Part shown: positions 8,865 to 18,683 of the stretch, in pieces
How positions within the stretch are numbered: the stretch's first letter is position 1
Layout of the letters: every line of letters begins with the position of its first letter
From: Callaeas wilsoni
Taxonomy: Eukaryota; Chordata; Aves; Passeriformes; Callaeidae
Assembly (NCBI GenBank): GCA_013398955.1
Contig: VWPU01010170.1
Location: forward strand, 1 to 64,000
Direction: 5' to 3'
Length of the DNA stretch: 64,000 nt
Program-made: the position numbers and the translations under genes
Notes under the pieces: model-generated
Told to the model about the DNA's origin: nothing
The model's input: the letters and a program-made list of their open reading frames with translations, nothing else
Database searches by the model: none

Positions 8865-11800
8865 GTAAGTGGGCTGGAGGCAGTGGTACATGTGCTCCCG
8901 CATCGCAGCACAAGATGCTGCTTTCCTGCTGGGGCTGGTAATTCCCACCTGGCTGTAGTGACAACAACCAAAACTTTGCTAAAACTTGGAATTCTCTCCT
9001 TGTGTGAGAGCAAAACCTCCCTTAATGAGTTTTCTTAAAGGAAGTTGCTCAAAAAGTTCAATTTAATGCCCAGAATGCAAAAACTGGGTTAATCTGTCCT
9101 CCTCTGCAAAGCTGTAAAATCTTTCCGGGGAATTATGACTTGTGTAATTCTGCCCTTGTCCTTGATACAGTGGGCTGCGGATGCTGTGTCTGCTCCCAGC
9201 ATCCTCCTGAGGGCTGGGGAGCTGCTGTGCCACATGTAGCAGCTCTGCTCTCAGGGCCACTTTCTTTCAGATAAGACACTAATTTCCGCCCCCCCAATTC
9301 AGGGAATAGTGGGTGTATCTAGGGATCTGTCCCCAGCTTCTCATCAGCTCAGTTGTGCTTGGAGTGCACTGAAGCCTTGTGCTGCACGTTACTGCTTGCT
9401 GGTGCCAAGCAGTGCCATAGGCACCTTGTGCTGTTTGAGGATGGCAGTGTGCACTGGAAGCACAGAGACATGAGCAGAATAAGGCAAACCCACCTAAACT
9501 AAAATACCTCCCCTCCCTTGTTCTTCAGAAGGTGCCTTTTGAAGGCTTTTAATTCCCAAGCTGGGTACTTTATAGATGGTACTTTAATGGGTGAGGAGCA
9601 TGCCGAGTGTTCCTGGTCTCCAGACTCTGGGGTCTTGCATGTGCCTGCAAACACAGCGTTGTGCTGGGCTGAAAGAAACACTGTGAGCCTGCTGTTGTGG
9701 CCACTTCAGAGGCAAATGGGAACTTGTCCCTGCCGCCAGTCCCCAGCTGGCGAGGTGCCCGCAGCCTTGTTGGATTTGTGCATCCAAAGGAGCTGACGTC
9801 AGCTCCCGGCTGAGCACGAGGCTTTTCCTTTGCAGGGAACAGGCTCTGCTTTGTCCTCGCTCAGCTAGCGAAGCGACCAGCACATTTCCCTGCTCCAATG
9901 TTGTAACAAGCTTGTAAACCGTGTAACTGCCTTAATGAGACCCAATCTGGGCCATTCCTCCTCTCCCAATGGCTCAGAGCTGGTTCTTCTGGGGGCACTG
10001 TGTGGAGCTGCCTGGCAGCAGGGGTAAGAACTCCCTCCAGTCCTGGAGTTGTGGTTGTCCTCATGTCCCCCTCCCTCCATGCTGATACTGTTTCTCCTGC
10101 TTCCACTGAACTGTTGCCATTAAATTCCAGCAGCTTCTGATCTTGAAGCGCTTGCCCATATGCTTGTGGCAAGGATGCTGAAAGTACCCCAGATCTACCT
10201 GGGTGCTTTTTTTTCCCCCAAAAGGTGGTCAGGTGCTGAACAGGCTTCCCAGAGCAGTGGTCACAGCCTCAAGGCTGACAGAGCTCAAGGAGCATTTTGG
10301 ACAATGCTCTCAGGCAGAAGGTGGGATTGTTGGGGTTGTCCTGTGCAGAGCCAGGAGCTGGACTCAATCCTTGACAATCACTTCCATCTCAGGATTTTCT
10401 ATGATTCATCCCCCAGTTGTTCAAGCGCAGGAATCGCTGCTGCCCTACTCATTCCTGCCTGAAGCCAGACCCTTTACATAGTATGAATTGCACTGGAGCA
10501 GTCCCAGTATGCATCCCATTTTCCCTGTCTCCTAGGACACCTGTTTGCTTGGAGGCTGAAAAAGTAGTTCATCCTCTGGAAGAACGTTCTGGGCTGATGC
10601 AATCTCACAGAGCTGGGGCAGCTCCTGTCCTGGGCAGGGCTGGGTGTGAGGAAGTAGCACATTTCCTTACAGCTGCCCTGTGCAGTCACCATCAGGATAC
10701 ATGGATGTCATGGTGTCAAATGCCCCTTTGTCAGCTCCTTGCTGGGATTAGATTCCATTACTTACATGTTTTTGGCAGTTTGAGCAATCAAGTTAGATCA
10801 GCTGATGTTTAGTCAAAAATGCTTCATGTGAATCTAGAAATTAGGAGTAGGTATGAATTATTTCCCTTTTTTAAAAAAAAAAGGAGGGAGGGCATGTGGG
10901 GGACATGCCCCTAGGGTATACCGGGCACTGCCCTGCTGGGTGACTTCCTGCTGATTGCCCTTTGGAGCCTGCTACTCCCAGGTGGACTTCCCGGGGGAAA
11001 GGCCATGGCTGCCTTTAGACTCTGTTCAGGGGCATCACGTTTGCCGAGTTCAAGGTCCAGGTTTTGCAAAGTGCTGAGTGCTCTGTTGGGAAGCCTGTGG
11101 GACTCGTGATGTGGCAGCTCCCAGGTGCTGCTGCCTCTCACAGGACCAGGGCATGGCCTGCTCCTGGTGGCATTGCATTGGAGCCTCTGGTAGCAGGGAG
11201 CAGAATGCGGTGGGGCCGGGGGCAGCCTCTGCAGCGCCAAGGCTTCTGTAACCTCCTCCAGGCTTTGTTTAAACTGGGCAAAAAGGTCAAGTACCATCTG
11301 AGGACCCATGAATAACATGTTGACAACCTCCCTGTCTGTTAATGGCAAAGCAAGGTCTGTTAATATTCAATGGATGTTCATTCAGTGTATTTAAATACAT
11401 TTTAGTGTCTGTAGAGCATGCTTGGCAGTCTCTAATCACTGTTTGCTTTGGATTAAAGCTCCTGATAGTGAAGCACTTAAAAGGGCAATTGGGCCCTGTC
11501 TGCCTTAGGGGTAGCAGTGAAAACAGGAGCACCCCTTCTCTTGGGGCAGTGCTGCTTCTCCCCAAGCCCTCGGGAGCTTCACCTGCACCCAGAGAAGATG
11601 TTTCCTCACAGCTTTGTCTGGTCTTGATAAGAAGCTTCTGGCAGGAGATGCGCAGTTGCTTTGTGGCTGGGACCTCAGCCCACGGTGGGTGGGGCAGCCG
11701 CAGGTAGGGCAGAGCCCAGAGCACAGTATGGGGCAGGTGGCTTCAGCCTGTTCCAAAGCCCTGTCTCTGGGGGCAGCTAGTGGCCAGGCAGCTCCCATTT

Positions 11801-14455
11801 CAGCCCACAGAAGGCAACTTGCTCAGAGAAGTCAAAGCTTTCTGTGCTTCAACAACTCTCTCTCTCTCTCTTATGGTTGGTTTAGATTAGATATTTAGGA
11901 AGAAATGCTTCCCTGAGGGTGATGAGGCCCTGGCACAGAGAAGCCTGTGGCTGTCCCATCCCTGGAAATGTTCCAGGCCAGGTTGGATGGGGCTTGGAGC
12001 AACCTGTTCTAGTGGAAAGTGTCCCTGCTCATGGCATGGAGTTGGAACAAGATGATCTTTAAGGTCCCTTCTAACCCAAACCATTCCATGATTGTCTTAT
12101 CTCCAGCTGCCTCTGAACTTCCTGCCGTTTCCCCTTACCCTGATTCCCTAACCGGGAGAAGCATCACTGTGTGAAAGCTGGAATCCTCTGGCAGTAAACC
12201 TGCAGTGTGCTTGCTTGTGTGTTCAGTCTCTCATGCAAAGATAACTCCTCTCCGGATGCATCTCCTTTGTTTGCCCAGGTCCCATCAGCAGCATCCTGGT
12301 GAACAAGTACGGCAGCCGGCCCATCATGATCGCAGGCGGCTGCCTCTCCGGCTGTGGGCTGATCGCAGCCTCCTTCTGCAACACGGTGGAGGAGCTCTAC
12401 TTCTGCGTTGGGGTCATAGGGGGTAAGTGACAGAGCTCTGCCCTACTGGGGCAGTGAAAGGAGTAACTTCAACCCAGTAATTATTAGTTGATGTCTGAAT
12501 TTGCATAAATTCTGGTTCTTGTCACTGCCTGTGTGCCTTTTCCTTAGCTGGCAGCAGGGGCTGACTCCTGCTCATGCAGCTGGGAAGTGGGTGGTCAGGT
12601 GTTGGAATGGACTGTCTGGGGCACTGGTGGAATCACCATCCCTGGAAGTGTTCAAAAAGCGTGTGGATGTCACACTTGGGGACATGGGTTAATGGTGGAC
12701 CTGGCAGTGCTGGGACAATGGTTGGACTCCATGATCTTAGAGGGCTTTTCCAACCTAAATGATTCCATGATTCTAAGTTGGAAATGGAGCTGTGAACCCC
12801 CTAGAACTGAAACCCTACTTGTCCCACCAGCCCTTCTGCCAGTGCTGCTGGGGGTGTTCAAGTCCTGAGCCCCTTATCTCTCTCCTGCAGGCCTTGGACT
12901 TGCCTTCAACTTGAACCCTGCCTTAACCATGATCGGCAAGTACTTCTTCAAGAAGCGTCCACTGGCCAATGGGCTGGCGATGGCAGGCAGCCCCGTCTTT
13001 CTCTCTACCCTTGCACCTGTCAACCAGCTCTTCTTCGGCATATTTGGCTGGCGTGGCAGCTTCCTCATCCTGGGTGGCCTTCTGCTGAACTGCTGCGTGG
13101 CTGGATCCCTGATGCGGCCCATAGGTCCCAAGCCGGATCAACTGAAGAAAGAGGCCAATAAGGAGGTGCAGCAGGAGGCTGGGAAGGCAGGGAAAAAGGA
13201 TGATGGTGACACCAGCACAGACCTCATCGATGGAAAGGCCAAGAAAGAGAAGAGCTCATTCTTCCAGACAATCAACAAATTCTTGGACCTGTCTCTATTC
13301 ACACACCGGGGCTTCCTACTCTATCTGTCAGGCAATGTAATCATGTTCTTTGGGTTGTTCGCTCCCTTGGTCTTCCTCAGCAATTACGCAAAGAGCAAGA
13401 AGATTGCTAGTGAGTCTGCAGCCTTTCTGCTCTCCATACTGGCCTTCGTGGACATGGTGGCCAGACCTTCCATGGGACTGGTGGCAAACACCAAGTGGAT
13501 CAGACCCCGCATCCAGTATTTCTTTGCCATCTCTGTGATTTACAATGGAGTTTGCCACCTCTTGGCTCCCATGTCCACCACCTACGCTGGCTTCTGCATT
13601 TATGCTGGCTTCTTTGGCTTTGCCTTTGGCTGGCTGAGCTCAATCCTCTTTGAGACCCTGATGGACTTGGTGGGAGCTCAGCGGTTCTCTAGCGCTGTTG
13701 GCCTGGTGACCATCGTGGAGTGCTGCCCTGTGCTTCTGGGACCCCCTATGCTAGGTAGGATGTGCTGTGCCTGGAGTACTCACGTGAGGTCATGGTTTTA
13801 ATGGGGTGGTGCTGGGTTGGTGATTGAACTTGATCTTAAAGGTCTTTCCCAACCTTAACAATTCTATGATTCTTTGACTCTGGCTGTCCTGCCTGGACTT
13901 GCTGAGTGGTGGTGGGTTCCCTTGAGCCATGAGCAGCCCTTGGCACTGGGGCAGCGGTCAGGATACCACCCCAGCATCTGAGGAATGGCCAGGGAAGTGG
14001 GGTCTGAACCTCTGGCACAAGGTAGGGGAGCTGACAGGGGTAGGGGATAAAGGAATGTGGGACAGGTCCTTGCCTGAATGTGAGGGTGATGGGCTTGGGC
14101 TGCTCTTGGGAACATCACCGTGACTTGGAGCTTCTCTGGGGGCATCTTGCTAAACTGTCCCCTCCCTTGTCTCTTAGGGAAGCTCAATGACATGTATGGT
14201 GACTACAAGTACACGTATTGGGCCTGCGGGGTTGTCCTTATCATCTCTGGGATCTACCTCTTCATCGGGATGGGCATCAACTATCGCCTGGTGGCAAAGG
14301 AACAGAAGGCAGAGGAGAAGGCGAAGAACGAAGGGAAGGAGGAAGAGACCAACATTGATGAGGCTGAGAAGCAGAAAGAGGCAAACAATGATGTGGCCCC
14401 CTCACCTCAGAAGAGTGTGGAGGATGGTGTCAAAGAGGAGGAGAGCCGCATGTGA
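8648..14455 (+). CDS. SLC16A1: Monocarboxylate transporter 1 (spliced CDS, four coding exons)
   Basis: Joining 8648-8864, 12279-12422, 12891-13754 and 14178-14455 gives 1,503 nt, or 500 residues plus TGA, with no frameshift. MCT1 is a plasma-membrane proton symporter for lactate, pyruvate and ketone bodies and needs the chaperone basigin. Visible family marks are the N-terminal signature EGGWGW (15-20), Lys38 in TM1, the second signature [17 protein letters not shown] (137-153) and the TM8 pair Asp308/Arg312 in [11 protein letters not shown]. The last pair matches human Asp309/Arg313 with a one-residue loop shift. Twelve membrane segments are expected. A charged loop lies at about 196-257 between TM6 and TM7, and a Glu/Lys-rich cytosolic tail at 444-500. 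Nothing is broken or missing. The near match to human MCT1 through TM1-6 separates it from MCT2, MCT3 and MCT4. Confidence 0.98.
9789..9806. promoter_or_regulatory. SLC16A1: 18-bp palindrome centred on a consensus CRE
   Basis: GGAGCTGACGTCAGCTCC is its own reverse complement and contains the full CREB/ATF site TGACGTCA at 9794-9801. Full palindromic CREs with extended dyad symmetry are uncommon by chance. Binding by CREB/ATF in this intron is an inference. Confidence 0.5.
10203..10407 (+). mobile_element. CR1 LINE fragment, sense, intron 2
   Basis: 3'-end CR1 sequence. It shows the GGTCAGGTGCTGAACAGGC, GACAATGCTCTCAGGCA and CCAGGAGCTGGACTCAAT blocks and ends in TTCTATGATTC. It is 5'-truncated, as is usual for CR1. 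The copy at 30250 is of the same type. Confidence 0.85.
11857..11871. repeat. (CT)n microsatellite
   Basis: Uninterrupted CT dinucleotide run of about seven to eight units, just upstream of the CR1 fragment in intron 2. Confidence 0.9.
11880..12093 (+). mobile_element. CR1 LINE fragment, sense, intron 2
   Basis: Begins at the TTTAGATTAGATATTTAGGAAG block and continues through CATCCCTGGAAATGTTCCAGG and GGGGCTTGGAGCAACCTG. It ends in AACCCAAACCATTCCATGATT. It lies about 185 bases before exon 3. Confidence 0.92.
12279..12422 (+). CDS. SLC16A1: SLC16A1 coding exon 3: Gly73 to Gly121 first base
   Basis: 144 nt, phase 1 at both ends. It encodes [35 protein letters not shown] and [11 protein letters not shown], covering the TM2-TM3 loop, TM3 and the start of TM4. 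It is bounded by TTTGCCCAG and GG|GTAAGT. Because the exon is a multiple of three with equal phases, skipping it would keep frame but remove essential membrane segments. Confidence 0.97.
12423..12890 (+). other. SLC16A1: SLC16A1 intron 3 (phase 1)
   Basis: Short intron with a GTAAGT donor and a CTCTCCTGCAG acceptor. About 40% of it is one CR1 fragment (12586-12775). The remainder shows nothing recognisable. Confidence 0.92.
12586..12775 (+). mobile_element. CR1 LINE fragment, sense, intron 3
   Basis: Shows GGTCAGGTGTTGGAATGGAC, CACCATCCCTGGAAGTGTTC and GGACTCCATGATCTTAGAGG, ending in GATTCCATGATTCTA. It belongs to a different CR1 type from the copy at 11880, with the GTGTGGATGTCACACTTGGG middle section. 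Confidence 0.92.
12891..13754 (+). CDS. SLC16A1: SLC16A1 coding exon 4: Gly121 to Gly409 first base
   Basis: The main 864-nt exon, carrying TM4 to TM11. It contains the second MCT signature at 137-153 and a hydrophilic TM6-TM7 loop rich in Lys, Glu, Gln and Asp (about 200-243). The TM8 motif [11 protein letters not shown] follows, with Asp308 and Arg312. The loop is the most diverged part relative to human MCT1, as is usual for the family. The exon ends CTA G|GTAGG, phase 1. Confidence 0.98.
13755..14177 (+). other. SLC16A1: SLC16A1 intron 4 (phase 1)
   Basis: GTAGGA donor and a TTGTCTCTTAG acceptor. A short CR1 3' tail begins about 45 bases after the donor. The rest (13875-14177) shows nothing recognisable. 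Confidence 0.92.
13800..13874 (+). mobile_element. CR1 LINE 3' tail, sense, intron 4
   Basis: About 75 bp: GGTGCTGGGTTGGTGATTG, CTTGATCTTAAAGGTCTTTC and CCAACCTTAACAATTCTATG, followed by ATTCT. This is the extreme 3' end of a CR1 element, strongly 5'-truncated. Confidence 0.8.
14178..14455 (+). CDS. SLC16A1: SLC16A1 coding exon 5: Gly409 to stop
   Basis: Starts by completing Gly409, then [22 protein letters not shown]12 (about 421-443) and a 57-residue cytosolic tail. The tail is very rich in Glu and Lys, as in mammalian MCT1. It ends EEESRM then TGA at 14453-14455, whereas human ends EEESPV. The tail contains SPQKS, a possible phosphorylation site. Confidence 0.97.
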
Positions 14456-14598
14456 GGGACCGGTCTTAATCCCGGAGTGTCGGGGAAGCGCTGTTGCCCT
14501 GGTGCGGTGGCTGGGGCAGAGCTCCGCTGGCGCTGGGTGGCCGTGAGAAGTGTTTAAACCGGGTGTTCATTTTTAAACAGGCTCTGAATTGTCTTTCC

Positions 14599-14767
14599 AT
14601 CTGTGTTAAACAAAGGTAACAGGACTACACATGCAGTATCCTCGTGTGTCCAGTTATCTGTGTTAAACAAAGGTAACAGGACTACACATGCAGTATCCTC
14701 GTGTGTCCAGTTATCTGTGTTAAACAAAGGTAACAGGACTACACATGCAGTATCCTCGTGTGTCCAG
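14599..14767. repeat. 57-bp tandem repeat, three copies, in 3' UTR
   Basis: Units start at 14599, 14656 and 14713. Each begins ATCTGTGTTAAACAAAGG and ends CTCGTGTGTCCAG. The three copies appear identical by eye; the third lacks only the final TT. The period is divisible by three, so one frame is open through it, but this frame lies outside the MCT1 CDS and looks non-coding. Confidence 0.95.
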
Positions 14768-14823
14768 GGGCAGGGGGGCTTTTATAGTCTGGCTTTTTAA
14801 CAGTAATGTGAATGTACTAATAT

Positions 14824-14831
14824 GTGCCTTA
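14824..14831 (+). promoter_or_regulatory. SLC16A1: Candidate miR-124 target site (8-mer)
   Basis: GTGCCTTA is a complete 8-mer match to the miR-124 seed (seed complement GTGCCTT followed by A). miR-124 repression of SLC16A1 has been reported in mammals. Whether this site is orthologous to the mammalian one cannot be judged here. Confidence 0.45.
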
Positions 14832-15789
14832 CAGTCTCCATATCTAGCTGAATCTGGACGAGCCTTAACTCTAAACTGTGCTTTAGCTCTGTATTCTGCT
14901 TAGGGTTGGGGGGCGGGGGATATGTGTGTATTTTGGGGAGTTTTGTTGTTAAAAAGCCATAAAAAGCAGGATACTGGATTTGTTGAAGCATGATGGGCTT
15001 CAGGGCCGGCCCTGGATGAATACTGCTTCACACGCTTCTTACTGCAGGCCCTCTGCAGGGGGAGATGTGGGCATGGGGCAAGGTGCTCCTCAACCCCTGT
15101 GCCCAGTGCCTCCTGGCTCTGTAGGTGGTCTTTAGGTATGTTTTGAAAACACTTTAGCTACTGTAGTTCTTTAAAATCCCTGTTTTTGTAGCTGTTCTCT
15201 CATGGGATATTCAGGTTGAAGAAAGATGGCTGCAGTTCTTGTTGGGCAGCATTACCCACTCCAGGGCTGTGGCAGCCCTGCTTGCCCAAGCCTTCCTTGG
15301 GGAGTGTTGGGGTCCCCCCTGCCTCCCCACTCTGCCTCAATAGTGCCTCTTCTCAGCCCAGTGCTGGATGATGTGAAATGGGCTCAGGTTGGGGTGCTGG
15401 CATTCATGCTGCTGTTGGCTGTGCTGCCCCATCCTTCCCATGGGGCGGGTTTCCACCGAAGCATCCCATCCAGCCAAGTGTTTTGGGTGCCTGACCTTGG
15501 GCAGAGTGGTGAGGTGGGTGGAGATGGTACATCCCTGAGACTTCTGCTTTTGCTCTTTTACCTGTTAGAGAAACCTCTTTTACTTGCTTCTGTTCAACTG
15601 AGATCTTAAGGCGATGGATGCTGAACCTCTCACATCTAGGACACGTAAGGGGGAGGAAAGAATTTGTATGTATTTATTTTTTATTTTTTAAGTGTTGGAA
15701 AATATCTCAATGTACGTGGAGCAGGTTAATGGCTCTCAAGTTCTAGTAAATGTTGATCAGAATTCATGTTAAGAGGCTGAGTTTTTTCA

Positions 15790-15795
15790 AATAAA
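15790..15795 (+). terminator. SLC16A1: Polyadenylation signal AATAAA
   Basis: The only canonical AATAAA I find between the stop codon and 16 kb. It is followed within 10 bases by a TTGTTTTTTT U-rich downstream element. Cleavage near 15810-15815 is expected. Confidence 0.8.
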
Positions 15796-15815
15796 CTTGT
15801 TTTTTTACAATTTAC

Positions 15816-18534
15816 CCATCAAATGTTGAACTTCTTTCTTAGAAGTGTGATTTATATGTGCCAGATCACATAGATTTAGGGTCAGTTTTGGGGAGAGGGT
15901 GAGTGGGGCTGTGGCAGGGCCTGGCTCTCCACTTGCTGCTCCAGCACCCTTTAGAAGCTGGACACATACTGAGAGGGTGAGATGCTCCTTTTTCAGCTGG
16001 AAGAGGAGGCTTTGGTTAGCAGTTGGGATGGCTACAGCATAGTGTCCTCATGCACTCTGGTTTTAGAGACCTGTAAAAACCCTTGAGAAACTCCCTTGGT
16101 TGTGAGAGGCTTAAAAGTCTGAGTGATGTGCAGATGCTCTTGCTGTCTGTTTCCTTCCAAGCTGAGTGGAGCCACACCTGTATGGGGCTGAAACTATATG
16201 AGGGGTTAAATGAAGGTGGCCTTGAGGGAGTCTTTCTGGGGTCCCTGGACTGGTGGCGGGTTCAGGCCCTGCATTGCAGCTGCTCTCCTTATTCTCCCTT
16301 GTCTACAAGGCCCCTTTTGCCTTTTTTTGGTCTAAATATCTCGTAAAGCAACCTGCATGGTTAGTGGTTTTTTTATACTGTAGATTATAAAGCCAGGGGA
16401 GTATTTTGTACAAGAGGATGTTGTACAGTTATGGAGCTGTGATACTGTAAAGCCAGGTAATTGTATTTTCATAGCTGGAGTGTCTGGACCAGAGGGATGG
16501 GCTCACGTCACAATAACCAACCCCTGGGAAACTGCCCCTTACCCAAATTTTTGTAGATACAGATAAGGTCCCCTCTGTGTGCGGGGTGGTTTCTGGTGGG
16601 ACTCAGTCAGACAGGGCTGCAGGAGGGCCTGGGCTCTTCTGCCATACCAAGCATTGGCGATGCCTATTGAGAGGAGCATCTGTCCTCTGCAATGCAGGAT
16701 GTGCTCAGTCCTCTGCTGGTCCCCACCTCTTGTGGGCATTGGGGGTCCTGTCTGGGCTGTGTCCACAGCTGACATGGGTGTTCCTGTAGCCAGCGCCACT
16801 GGGAGAGGCTCACACAGCTAGGGCGGGGAGCCAACCCTGCTTCTAAGGAAAAAAGTGTTTAAATAATTTCCTGCTGCTTGGATGTGGCTGGCTGGGAACA
16901 CTTCAGTAGTAAATCCTGGTTGTTCTCTACTGGTGACCTCTACGCCCCATCTGGAGCTGGGTGTCAGCCCTGTCCTGTGGCTCCAGGATCTCCTGTGGGA
17001 CTTGTTCCTATGATCCACTGCCATGGAAATGCAAGTGAGGGAGGAAGGTGTCTGATAGATTTGGAGGAGAAACTTACTCTTGCCCTTTATTAGGCTATAA
17101 GCTATTAAGTGCCCTGATTAGGGTAGAGCGCAGTCTTTGCCTACGGCAGGCATGGCACCCCTCCAGGGCACGGACTCTGCCCCGGGCCAGCCTCTCTCAC
17201 TGAAGCAGCAGGGCTATATTTAGTTGTGTTATTTCTGCAAGCAAAGTTATCTGCAGTGCTGAGAAGTACATGACCTGGGCTCCCAGAGCCTCTCGCACTG
17301 TTACGTACCTGTAAAACAGGAGCTAAAATTAGGCACAGGGCTCCAAAAAGCAGATGGGAGCCCTGGCTTTACCCATGATGATGGGTGGTTGGGCAGTGGA
17401 TGCTTAAGCCAGCCCTTGTGTTCCAGGGATGCCCTGCAGGCTGAACCCATGCCACTGCCTAACTGGCGATGGAGATCTGCTGGGATGATCCCTTTGCAAA
17501 GGACCACAGTACATCCATGGGGACATGTGTGCTTCCCTGCTCCCTAGGTCGGGAGGTGTGAGCAATGGGAGTATTGCTGGCCAGATTCCCCCCATTCTTC
17601 CACGGGTTTCCTCTATGCACCCAGCTATGTTGCCTTCCTTCCTCCAGGGATAGCAAAATAAAATTCTCTTCATAGCGGGCAGAATTGAGGAAATACTTGG
17701 GAGCTAATTCCCCTGCAATGTTTGTTTTCCCGAACATCTGAGGTCGCCGGCCAGAAATGCTCAGCAGCAGCTGGGGAGGCTTGAGGGCTCCCAGAGGAGC
17801 AGGGGGTGCTCCAGCTGCTGGCTGGGAACTGCTGCCAGCTGCTGACTGCTGGTGGCAGCCAGGCTCGTTGATGGTGGGAGCTGGGATGAGGCAGGCAGAC
17901 CCCAGCTCTCCTCCCTCCTTTCCTTTCTTCCCTCTGTTAGGGAATGTGGGGGCAGTTCACCGGTGAGCCCTCTAGATATAGTGCTTATGGGCTGTGAAGC
18001 TGCTGCTGCCTCTGCTGTGGTGTTGGGCCATGCTCCATTGCCTCCCTGGGGGGTGCCCAAATGCACCCCAACCCCATGGGTGCCTTGAGCCCATTTTCCC
18101 AGGTCCATTGGGCTGTGGTACTGTGAGAGGCCAGGCAGCCCCACAGCCCTTCACCCACAGACATTCCTAGCCTCCCAAAACAGCCTAATCCTCCCCACAA
18201 CGCAGCACAATCCCCTTCCTGGGGAGAGGAGAGAGCCCGGCTGCAGAGCTCATTCATGTGACAAACATGAGGAGGGGATCTGGGTCCCTGCCTGCTCCCG
18301 CTCTGCCCAGGGACTTTATTCAGTTCTTTTGGGAGATTTGGGTTATGCTGAGTGTGCAGCTCTCTCCAAGCGCTCTGGGCTGCTGCTCTGCAAACAAATG
18401 TTGCTGTTCCCAGCTGCCACCAAGGTGCTAGTGGGGCTGGACTGGGCAGGGCGGGCAGCTGCTGGGAAAGGTCTGTCTGTCTCATGGCCAGCTCTGGCTG
18501 TGGCTGTCTGCCCTGACTGGGACAGGGGCAGTAA
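15816..18534. other. Intergenic, no gene seen; E-box cluster
   Basis: No coding or RNA gene recognised. Points of note are a perfect MEF2-consensus CTATATTTAG at 17214-17223 and three CAGCTG E-boxes between 17768 and 17841. A weak duplication of an ATACTGTA..AAAGCCAGG block lies around 16374-16460. Confidence 0.7.
17768..17841. promoter_or_regulatory. Cluster of three CAGCTG E-boxes
   Basis: CAGCTG occurs at 17768-17773, 17812-17817 and 17836-17841 in a CAG/CTG-rich stretch. This could be a bHLH-bound element, but low-complexity CTG-rich sequence alone can generate it. Confidence 0.25.
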
Positions 18535-18683
18535 GAATTATAGAATGATGGAATGGTTTGGGCTGGGACCTTAAAGCTCATCTCATTCTACTCCATGACA
18601 TGGGCAGGGACGCCTTCCACTAGACCAGGTTGCTCCGAGCCCCATTAACTTGGCCTTGAACACTTCCAAGAAATGGCAGGGTG
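18535..18683 (-). mobile_element. CR1 LINE fragment, antisense
   Basis: Starts with the complement of the CR1 3' end (TTATAGAATGATGGAATGG), then GGGACGCCTTCCACTAGACC and GGCCTTGAACACTTCC, after which similarity stops. Confidence 0.9.

Larger units (their letters stand above)
8865..12278 (+). other. SLC16A1: SLC16A1 intron 2 (phase 1)
   Basis: GTAAGT donor and TTTGCCCAG acceptor. It holds two sense-oriented CR1 fragments (10203-10407 and 11880-12093), a CT microsatellite at 11857-11871, a T/A homopolymer pair near 10867-10881, and an 18-bp palindrome centred on a CRE at 9789-9806. No further exon is apparent. Confidence 0.9.
14456..15815 (+). other. SLC16A1: SLC16A1 3' UTR
   Basis: From the stop to about 20 bases past the AATAAA at 15790. 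It holds a three-copy 57-bp tandem repeat, a miR-124 8-mer seed match, and a U-rich UAUUUAUUUUUU stretch near 15668-15690 that resembles an AU-rich element. The 3' cleavage site is inferred. Confidence 0.85.

Noticed and set aside
14603..14800. Open frame with a 19-residue repeat after the MCT1 stop
   Set aside because: It exists only because the 57-bp 3' UTR repeat has a period divisible by three.
17985..18581. 198-codon antisense open frame
   Set aside because: Its N-terminal part overlaps a CR1 fragment and the remainder is unrecognisable.
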